Part shown: positions 56,517-64,000 of the stretch, in pieces
Layout: the number at the start of each line of letters is the position of its first letter
How positions within the stretch are numbered: position 1 is the first letter of the stretch
DNA from: Cyclina sinensis
Taxonomy: Eukaryota; Mollusca; Bivalvia; Venerida; Veneridae
Direction: 5' to 3'
Assembly: GCA_012932295.1 (NCBI GenBank)
Contig: JAAONU010000014.1
Coordinates: 34,131,977-34,195,976 of the forward strand
DNA length: 64,000 bases
Translations under genes and position numbers: made by a program
Notes under the pieces: generated by a model
Seen by the model: only the letters and a program-made list of their open reading frames with translations
Databases searched by the model: none
What the model was told of the DNA's origin: nothing

Positions 56517-57670
56517 ATGGCGTCTGACCGACAAAAATTGGCAGACGGCCAGGGCGGAAGTCACCAGTGTCTAGCTAGTAGCCAGAATTCCAAGAATTTG
56601 GAAATACGATGTCGTCCGTAAAAACGTTAACGGAAACCGTGGGGTCTATACAAAAAGAGTTATCGACGTTAAAAAGGAGGAGGAGCACAAACGACAGCGA
56701 TGACGAGGCATGTCCAAAACAGAAAAAGGGGAAGAAAAATAATGACGGGGAATTGGTAGCGCGGAAAAATGCAAACCAAACGCCGACCGGAAGTACCCCT
56801 TGTACATCCACCGAAAATGGATCGAAACCCGCAAACTAAAAACATTCAAAGTACTGTCGAGGATGCGGTGTCGTCGGAATCGGACAACAGTGAAGACGAA
56901 TGGGACAGTTTTGTGGCAAAAAATGAATCCAAGGAAGAAGATGGGGACGATTTGGATGATTTGGTTTCTTTTTTTGAGGAACAGCAAGATACGGGAGAAG
57001 ATATTTCAGAAAAATTAGCTTCCATTCTGAATAAAGGGCTTCGTGGTAAAATGGACGGGACCGAAGAAGAAAAACTAAAGAAATTTCGGGATGATTACAA
57101 AAGGCCGGGAAACGTCCAGAACATGCAGATCCCAAAGGTAGATGATATTTTATGGAGAAATTTACGGAAGGACATGAATATTTACATCAGAGGAACATCA
57201 AAAATATAAGTTTTGGTTTAGTACCCGTAATACGAGCACTTGAAGCCTTGATAACTGACAAAGATCCAGGAGAGGCACAGAAACACTTAATTAATGCAGT
57301 AAAAATTTCGTGTCTAATGGTGAAAACAACCAATGCTATAAGAGCTAACAACATAAGGAAGGAACTCGAGCCAAAATTCAAGGCGGTTTGCAATCAGCCA
57401 CCATCAACAGAACATTTATTTGGCGACGACTTGACAGAAAATTTACAGAAAGCGGATAACAACAAATTAAACATCACAGTACTTCAGCAACCTTTTTTAG
57501 GAGGGAGGATAGCTGCTCAGAGCAGCTACAACAGAAACTACAAACAAAATCACAGCAACAGTCAAAAAGGGAAACAGAAATTTCAGGCGCGACATCACGT
57601 TCAGCAAGGCAAAAGACCAAACTATCCAAAGCAAAATCAGTGGACACACAATCAACAGTACAGGAAATAG
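56517..57670 (+). pseudogene. DIRS-type gag-like ORF1, frameshifted
   Basis: An ATG at 56517 begins MASDRQKLADGQGG. The reading then moves between frames: MSSVKTLTETVGSIQKEL (from 56609), an acidic stretch with SESDNSEDEWDSF (from about 56860), DDILWRNLRKDM (about 57145), then ISFGLVPVIRALEALI (from about 57200) and a basic, Gln/Asn-rich C terminus ending at 57670. This order (N-terminal coiled segment, acidic spacer, a W-containing conserved core, polar tail) matches the gag-like ORF1 of animal DIRS elements, thought to bind nucleic acid. At least three frame changes (near 56600, 56800 and 57190) break it. No zinc knuckle is seen. Confidence 0.7.
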
Positions 57671-57745
57671 ATGTGAGTACATTTAACAATTCTATAAACA
57701 TTTTGAACACCCCATACGTTTTATGCAGGAAAAACAAAAACACAT

Positions 57746-59383
57746 GTGCAAAACTGGGAAAAAATAACCAGCGATCCATGGATTTTACAGACTGTAACAG
57801 GTTATCATGTGGAGAAATCGTCAATACCCCTTCAGTACAAAACTCCAAAAGCATATAATTTTTCTCCAGACGAATTAGAAAAACTAAACATTGAATTACA
57901 GAGGTTTCTTGATCAGGGAATAATAGAATTGGTCAATGAAAAACAGTCGGACAAACACGAATTTATCTCGATCATTTTTACGAGACCCAAAAAAGATGGG
58001 CGTGTACGGATAATTCTAAATTTGAAAAACTTTAATGAACATCACATGCAAAAGATTCATTTTAAAATGGAGACCCTAAATTCGGCAATAAGTTCAATGA
58101 GGAAAAATTGTTATTTTGGATCTGTGGACTTATCGGATGCTTATGACTTGATTCCTGTTACAGAAGAAGACAGAAAATATTTCAGGTTTTATCATCCAAT
58201 GAAACAACAAAAATATCAATTTACATCGTTAGTTATGGGATTGGCGACGTCTCCGCGGGTTTTTACTAAATTGCTAAAACCTGTTTTTGCTCATCTCCGT
58301 GATAGGGGACACATCAGCACGATATTCATTGATGATAGTTGCTTAGTGGGGAATAGTTATGACAGTTGTCTACAAAACATCAATGAAACTGTAGAATTAA
58401 TGGATTCGCTAGGACTTACAATAAATCTGTCAAAATCAGTTTTAATACCATGTCAAAGAATTGTTTTCCTAGGTTTTGTACTCTGTTCAATTTCTATGTG
58501 CATTTACCTTACATCAGAGCGAAGTGAAGATATTATATCTTGTTGTAAGTCGCTCTTAAGCCAAAAAAGAGTTACAATAAGACATTTTTCCAAGGTGGTG
58601 GGAAAACTTGTAGCAGCAGAACCCGGGGTCGAACACGCACCGTTATATTACAAACCTTTAGAAAAAATTAAGGAAAGTGAATTGAAGAAACATTGTGGGA
58701 ATTTTGATAGCTTCATGAAGATTACACAAAAATGTCATACAGAGTTACAATGGTGGATACATAAGCTACCAACATGTTCAAAGAAAGTCTCTCAGGGGAC
58801 TCCGGATGTGGTATTATATTCCGATGCATCAGGTTCAGGTTATGGTGGCTATAATGAAACTATGAATACGCGAACCAGGGGGCTGTGGGATGTGTCTGAA
58901 CAAAAGTTACATATTAATGTATTGGAGCTCAAGGCATGTCAACTAACTTTAATGTCATTAGCAAAGAATATTTCCGGGAAACATGTCAGGATATATATGG
59001 ATAACACAACCAGCTGCACGTATGTGAACAAATACGGGGGTAAGCAATCAGAATTAGATGAAATTGCACGTGCAATATGGTTCTGGTGCATTAAGCGGGA
59101 CATATATCTTAGTGCTGCTCATGTGGCAGGAAAAGATAATGTGGAAGCAGATAAATTATCCCGAGTAAAAAATAGAGACACTGAGTGGTCGTTGACATTT
59201 GAAAAGTTTGATCTTATACAAAACGAATTTTCGGACCTAACAATGGATTTGTTTGCATCTAGACTAAACTGTAAGCTCCCAAAGTATGTTTCGCGATATC
59301 CAGACCCTAATGCAGTAGGATTGATGCTTTTTCTTTCACATGGAATTCTGAACATTATTTTATTTTTCCACCTTTCAGTCTGA
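57746..59383 (+). CDS. Reverse transcriptase and RNase H of the DIRS-type element
   Basis: A 545-codon frame (open from 57707). Reverse transcriptase: PKKDGRVRIILNLK (residues 81-94), VDLSDAYDLIP (127-137), LVMGLATSPRVFTKLL (162-177) and the catalytic FIDDS (194-198), with LGFVL (242-246) in the thumb-connecting part. RNase H: YSDAS (Asp360), LELKA (Glu394), YMDN (Asp419) and DNVEAD (Asp469), so all four acidic residues are present. The C-terminal LTMDLFASRLNCKLPKYVS is the segment typical of DIRS-like polyproteins. A one-base shift near 59320 moves the conserved continuation (AFSFTWN, IFPPFSLISKIL, KTQSWWPCLL) into the next frame up to about 59590. It copies the element's RNA into DNA. Confidence 0.9.
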   Translation: MQNWEKITSDPWILQTVTGYHVEKSSIPLQYKTPKAYNFSPDELEKLNIELQRFLDQGIIELVNEKQSDKHEFISIIFTRPKKDGRVRIILNLKNFNEHHMQKIHFKMETLNSAISSMRKNCYFGSVDLSDAYDLIPVTEEDRKYFRFYHPMKQQKYQFTSLVMGLATSPRVFTKLLKPVFAHLRDRGHISTIFIDDSCLVGNSYDSCLQNINETVELMDSLGLTINLSKSVLIPCQRIVFLGFVLCSISMCIYLTSERSEDIISCCKSLLSQKRVTIRHFSKVVGKLVAAEPGVEHAPLYYKPLEKIKESELKKHCGNFDSFMKITQKCHTELQWWIHKLPTCSKKVSQGTPDVVLYSDASGSGYGGYNETMNTRTRGLWDVSEQKLHINVLELKACQLTLMSLAKNISGKHVRIYMDNTTSCTYVNKYGGKQSELDEIARAIWFWCIKRDIYLSAAHVAGKDNVEADKLSRVKNRDTEWSLTFEKFDLIQNEFSDLTMDLFASRLNCKLPKYVSRYPDPNAVGLMLFLSHGILNIILFFHLSV

Positions 59384-59444
59384 TATCAAAGATACTACAA
59401 AAATTGACAGAAGACAAGGGGAGAGCAGTACTAATTGCCCCTAT

Positions 59445-60522
59445 ATGGAAAACTCAGAGTTGGTGGCCTTGCTTGCTCCAACTTATCAGCGGCGCTTGCT
59501 TTCTGCTACCGAAAACATCACAAAGCCTTTATCTACCAATGGACCCAGAATATCAACACCCATTAAAGAAACTAAAACTCGGGGTTTTTCCTATATCAGG
59601 AGAGCTCTCAAACGCAAAGGTATACCCAGATCGGCAAGGAACACTATTCTGCAATCATGGAGAGAAAGTACTAAAAAACAGTATGACAATTACATTACAA
59701 GATGGATCGACTTCTGTGGGAACAGGGTTAACCCCTTTTCTCCCAACATAAATCAAGTGTTAAAATTTTTAAGCAAATTGTTTGACAATGGCATGGAATA
59801 TCGCACATTAGGTGTAGCACGGTCAGCTCTAAGTGGGTTCTTAAAAATTTGTGGGAATTTTGATATTCATGCTCATGAAGAAATCTCTAGATTTATGAAA
59901 GGTGCATTTTTGCAAAGACCGGCATTTCCGCGGTATCAAATTACATGGGATGTTGATATTGTACTAAAATATTTAACTACACTGGGGAATGTAAATTTAT
60001 TGCAATTATCATGTAAATTGTGCATGTTATTCTTAATATTAACTGCTCAGCGGGGACAAAATCTTCATTTACTAGAAGTATATCAGTGTTACCGGACAAA
60101 GTGGTGATTGCACTTTACTAAAACAATCAAAAACGGGACACCATGCTGAACTGATTACCTTGAAGGCGTTTCAAAGAAATACAAAAATATGCATTGTTGA
60201 AACATTTAAAGAGTACTTAAATCGCACAAGATGTTTAAGAATGGGGAAAAAACTATTAATTAGTACAATAAAACCGCACAAAGAAGTTTCTCGAAGCACT
60301 TTTTCGAGATGGGTGAAACTAGTACTGCAAAAAGCAGGAATAGACTGTAATTTTGCTCCACATAGTGTACGATCGGCTTCAACATCAAAGGCAAAATTAT
60401 ACGGTGTACCGTTAGAAACTATCATTAAAACAGCCGGTTGGAAAAATGAAACTATGTTTACAAAATTTTATGATAGACCTATTACCAAACGGGTTTCTTT
60501 TCAAGATGGAATAATGCAATAG
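59445..60522 (+). pseudogene. Tyrosine recombinase of the DIRS-type element, two frameshifts
   Basis: The first part (59445-60107) contains a SAM-like core-binding region (SWRESTKKQYDNYITRW, YRTLGVARSALSGFL) and the first catalytic Arg in LTAQRGQN (codon at 60051). The reading shifts near 60080 and again near 60113, and resumes as KAFQRNTKICIVETFKEYL. The second part (to 60522) contains HSVR (His at about 60361, Arg at about 60370), AGWKNETMF (Trp in place of the second His) and the nucleophile Tyr in TKFYDRP (about 60469-60471). The catalytic set R-H-R-W-Y is complete, so only the shifts inactivate it. Its start overlaps the end of the RT frame, as in many DIRS elements. It integrates circular DNA instead of using an integrase. 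Confidence 0.87.
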
Positions 60523-60663
60523 ACAGGACTTGTCAGAAAGTAAAGTGTATGATGAAAAATTAGAGTGTATATCAATATAAATAGAGTTGATAACTTGTTA
60601 AAATTTTTCAGTTATTTATTACGAAGTATATTTTAACTTTTCGAAGGATCACACTCTGAAATC

Positions 60664-60990
60664 TCTATGGGGCCCCTTAGGGGAGTTATGTGGGAGACGA
60701 AATTATAAAATTAAACGAGACTTACCTGTAAGGTGAAGTTAAGTTGTAATTTCGTCGACCACAAACTCCCCAGGGGTCACATACCCACCCACCTACCCGT
60801 TTTGATCCTTCTCAAAGGTCTGGAGTTGTTACTAGTGGAACAAGAACATCTCCTGACTTTTTACTCTAAATACTGATGAGCTGTGGTCGATGCTGCGTCA
60901 TCTCTCTATGTGACCCCTGGGGAGTTTGTGGTCGACGAAATTACAACTAAACTTCACCTTACAGGTAAGTCTCGTTTAATTTTATAATTT
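60664..60990 (+). repeat. Right terminus of the DIRS-type element with 84-bp inverted arms
   Basis: Inverted block A (60664-60703) is followed by an arm 60700-60783 starting AAATTATAAAATTAAACGAG. Its inverted copy at 60907-60990 has a single mismatch over 84 bases, and the spacer is 123 bp. Inverted block B (60873-60910) lies just before the second arm. Such a structure can fold into a long hairpin. The solo copy at 17299-17650 has the same order in reverse. Confidence 0.88.
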
Positions 60991-61600
60991 TAAACACTAC
61001 CCACTCAACTGTAACTAGCTACATAACATGCATGTTAAAAGAAAGCCAAGCTAAATGCATTGTAGACAGAAATAACAGTATCTGCATAACAAACTCAATA
61101 TAGCATGCTTAATTTGAAAAAAAAAATCTCAAAATACTTTTTTCTACATGAACAGGTAAGTGGTGCATTTTCAAAGACAAGTTCAGTCTTTAACAAGTAT
61201 AAAATCTTCAGTCTCTCATATCCTTTAAGTGATTGCATCAAGGCAACAAAATGGTAAGGGATAAAACGTACGTAGCAATCTACTCTAATTTCTGTTGCGC
61301 CCATATAATAATTATATCAAAGCACACATACATTTAGCCCACTACAAATGTCCATTACATTCCTGTATGTTCTTTGTTGCTCACCTGCCTTGTGTGATAA
61401 TTGCATATTCAACATCTGCTACATTACTAAAATGACATGATAAGCATGCTGAAAGTGTTGAAATTATGGGCAGCAAACAAGAAATTATCATGGCAGGGAT
61501 GTGTCGTCATCATATGATAATAAACACACCATACACAAGGAAGTACACAATCAGACACAAACAACTTTTTCACAATATCCATATACCGAATAAGCGAAAA
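60991..61600. other. AT-rich DNA downstream of the DIRS-type element
   Basis: Single-copy-looking DNA with short frames lacking motifs. Nothing can be supported here. Confidence 0.4.
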
Positions 61601-62060
61601 CTTCAAGTGTCCACTGTGACCTTGACCTTTGAGCGAGTGACATGTTTCTTGCATGCCACATGTTGACTTCATATGATGATCACTTATGCCAAATTATTTT
61701 GAAATCCAACCATGCACAACAAAGTTATGAGCCGGTCACGAACATTTATTGTATGTGCCCACACACACACACACACGTTTTTGGACAACTGGATCTTCAA
61801 GGTGAAGGTCATTCAGAGGTCAATATCAAACAAATATAGGTCAGTGGGAAGGTCTTGTCCAAAGGGGTGTTGTGTCCAAGTATGAAGTAAATCCACTTAC
61901 TAATAAGGAAGTAATGGCCAATGTTAAAGTTTTTGGTGGGAATGATGGATGGACCGACGGACTGACAGACGGACAGTTAAAAAACTATATGCCTCCCTCC
62001 AAGGGCATAAAAATCATGCAAAAGTGTTCTGGATCTTGGGCACTGACAAGAATTCAGTAT
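61601..62060 (+). repeat. Core repeats with GACCGACGGACTGACAGACGG tag and CA microsatellite
   Basis: GTGACCTTGACCTTTGAGCGAG (about 61615), AACAAAGTTATGAGCCGGTCACG and a CA run (61759-61777) lead to TGGATGGACCGACGGACTGACAGACGGACAG (tag words at about 61946-61976) and ATATGCCTCCCTCCAAGGGCATAAA, a short hairpin (about 61986-62010). It abuts the next tagged element at 62072. Confidence 0.6.
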
Positions 62061-62071
62061 GAAAAATTACA

Positions 62072-64000
62072 ACAATAGGGCCATGATGGCCCTGTATCGC
62101 TCACCTGAATATGACTGCTTTTAATAAAATTGCTATGGACCTGGTTAATTGACCCCAGATATCCCATATTCAAACTTGACCTAGAAATAATTGAAACAAT
62201 CGTTCTGCCAAATTTCCAGGTTATTTGGACTGAAAATGTAGCCTCTAGAGTGCTTACAAGGATTTTCGAAATTTGGGCTCTGTGACCTAGTTTTCAAGTC
62301 AAATGACCCATATCCAAATTTGAGCTACAAATTATCAAAACAACCTTTCTGACAAATTTCCTTGACATTTGGACTGAAAATGTAGCCTCCAGAATGTTTA
62401 CAAAGTTTTTCAATATTTGGGCTCTGTAACCTAGTTTTTGACTTCAGATGACCCAAATTCAAAGTTATTTATCTTCCTGATAAATTTTCAGGTTATTTGG
62501 AATTAAAATCTTAACTCTTGAGTGTTAACAAGGTTTTTCCATATTTGGGCTCTGTGACCTAGTTTTTGACCAAAGATGACCCATATTAGTACTTGAGCTA
62601 GAAATCATCAAAACAACCTGTCTGACCAATTTCCAGGATATTTGGACTGAAAATGTAACCTCTGGAGTGTTAAAATTGTTTTTACCTTTTAGGGCTCTGT
62701 AACCTAGTTTTTGAACCCAAATGACCCATATCCAAATCTTAGCTAGAAGTCATTGAAACAACCTTTCTGACAAATTTCAAGGATATTTGGACTGAAAATG
62801 TAACCTCTAAAGCATTAACAAGGTTTTTCTACTTTTTTGCCATGTGACTTAGTTTTTGACTCCAGATGACCCATATTCAAACTTGACCTAGAAATCATTG
62901 AATCAATCTTTCAGACTGATTTCCAGGTTATTTGGACTGAAAATGTTACCTCTAGAGTGTTAACAAGGTTTTTCCATATTTGGGCTATGTGACCTAGTTT
63001 TATATCCCAGACAATCCATATTCAAACTTAAGCTAGAAATCATCAAAATAACCTTTCTGACAAATTTCTGGGATATTTTGACTGAAAATGTAACCTCTAG
63101 AGTGTTAACAAGGTTTTTCTATTTTCGGACTGTGACCTAGTTTTTGAACCCAGATGACTCATATTCGAATATGAGCTAGAAATCATAGAGACAACCTTTC
63201 TGACAAATTTTCAGATTATTTGGACTGAAAATGTGACCTCTCCTTCTACAAGAAGATTTTCAAAGTTTTCACTATATAAGCCTATATAAAACCAATGACC
63301 TCGGGGTGGGGCCAAATTTGACCCCAGAGGCATAACTGGAACAAACTTAGTAGTGGTCCACTAGACAATGCTACATATTAAATCTTAAGGCTCAGGGCCT
63401 TGTGGTTTCAGACAAGAAGAGTTTCGAAGTTTTTCCTATATAAGCCTATGTAAAACCAATGACCCCAGGGTGGGGCTAAATTTGACCCCAGAGGTATAAT
63501 TTGAACAAACTTGGTTGATGTCCACTAGACAATGTTACCTACCAAATCTCAAGGCCTTGTAGTTTCAGACAAGAAGATTTTCAAATCTTTTCCTATATAA
63601 GCCTATGTAAAACCAATGACCCCCCAGGGCAGGGACAAATTTGACCCCAGGGGCATAATTTGAATAAACTTGGTAGAGGTCCACTAGACAATGCTACATA
63701 CCAAATCTTAAGGCTCAGGGCCTTGTGGTTTCAGATAAGAAGATTTTTAAAGTTTCACTATATAAGCCTATGAATCAATTTGACCCACTCAATAAATGAA
63801 GGAACCATAACAAAAAGTAGAAAAATCTATTTTTAGCCTTTGTGACCTTGATCTCAGTGAATGGTAGAGGTTTATAAACCAAATATCCTTAATACTGGTC
63901 AATAAATACTGAGAAAGAACAGAAAATCTATTAAAAGCATTGTTGACCTTGAGCTTGACCCATCCCAGCAAACACATGACGTATCAACGTTGGTTAGACG
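62072..64000 (+). repeat. Second copy of the 144-bp array element of bases 1-2190
   Basis: Begins ACAATAGGGCCATGATGGCCC (62072 onward), a 5' palindrome, then GTATCGCTCACCTGAATATGACTG, matching bases 1 onward. The 144-bp units with CTCTAGAGTGTTAACAAGG run to about 63240, then the second unit with CCCCAGGGTGGGG blocks repeats three to four times. The element continues past the end of the window. GCTCACCTGA near its 5' end is complementary to TCAAGTGAGC near the 3' end of the first copy, so the family appears to have subterminal inverted repeats. Confidence 0.75.

Larger units (their letters stand above)
55726..60990 (+). mobile_element. DIRS-type tyrosine-recombinase retrotransposon, nearly complete but frameshifted
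   Basis: About 5.3 kb. In order: left terminal repeat (blocks A and B, 55726-55798), leader, gag-like ORF, reverse transcriptase plus RNase H, tyrosine recombinase, then inverted block A (60664-60703), an 84-bp inverted arm (60700-60783), spacer, inverted block B (60873-60910) and the second arm (60907-60990). Blocks A and B are joined in the left terminus and split and inverted in the right one, the kind of internal complementary arrangement known from DIRS elements, which replicate through a circular intermediate. No methyltransferase domain was seen between RNase H and recombinase. Several single-base frameshifts mean this copy is probably inactive. Confidence 0.85.

Noticed and set aside
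57474..57854. Minus-strand open frame of 126 codons opposite the gag/RT region
   Set aside because: It overlaps the plus-strand frames that carry gag-like and RT motifs and has none of its own; its hydrophobic, Cys/Phe-rich look is the expected antisense of a polar, AT-rich coding strand.
1..64000. CRISPR array or bacterial operon
   Set aside because: Tandem units here are 120-300 bp without short direct repeats and unique spacers, and the genes have introns; nothing bacterial is seen.

Overview
The window reads as invertebrate nuclear DNA, most likely from a bivalve mollusc. It is AT-rich and intron-dominated, and crowded with short tandem 'core' repeats that end in GGAC-type microsatellites and hairpins, the build known from bivalve pearl/Helentron-related elements. 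It also holds tRNA-derived SINEs, Tc1-, hAT- and pogo-like DNA elements and a DIRS-type tyrosine-recombinase retrotransposon. The species assignment is inference from this repeat content. No bacterial, organellar or viral genome is present.

The only host gene I can support lies on the minus strand between 44233 and 7149 (5' end at high coordinates). I reconstructed 14 exons (96 to 453 bp, 2865 bp, 955 codons) from acceptor and donor sites and open frame. Every exon is a multiple of three and every intron is phase 1. The exons encode cysteine-rich modules of the GCC2/GCC3 (ephrin-receptor-like) kind, so the product is probably a secreted or extracellular modular protein. Neither the start (signal peptide) nor the end (stop codon) is in the reconstructed part, so the gene is open at both ends. 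A possible extra 42-bp exon lies at 54967-55008.

Layout: 1-7090 is repeats plus a broken endonuclease domain (about 4256-4816, minus). 7149-17284 holds six exons separated by repeat-filled introns and a dead Tc1-like transposase (about 15287-16272). 17299-17650 is a lone terminal module of the DIRS-type family, 14 bases from an exon. 18100-31000 is mainly repeat arrays with one exon at 24698 and a hAT-like element at 27745-28533. 32031-44233 holds seven exons, a tRNA-headed SINE (35406) and a nest of SINE and DNA-element copies (40174-42965). 45300-46193 and 51504-52235 are non-autonomous DNA elements in otherwise gene-free AT-rich DNA. 55726-60990 is a nearly complete but frameshifted DIRS-type element (gag-like ORF, reverse transcriptase/RNase H, tyrosine recombinase, inverted termini). 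From 62072 to the end the repeat family of bases 1-2190 returns.

Points most worth following up: the all-phase-1 exon ladder; the apparent same-strand orientation of every GGAC-tagged repeat, antisense to the gene; the shared AACAAGAG 5' tag and terminal hairpins that unite unrelated-looking repeat families; the EEP endonuclease remnant that may mark their autonomous partner; and the DIRS-type element with its 84-bp terminal inverted arms and its solo relative beside an exon.
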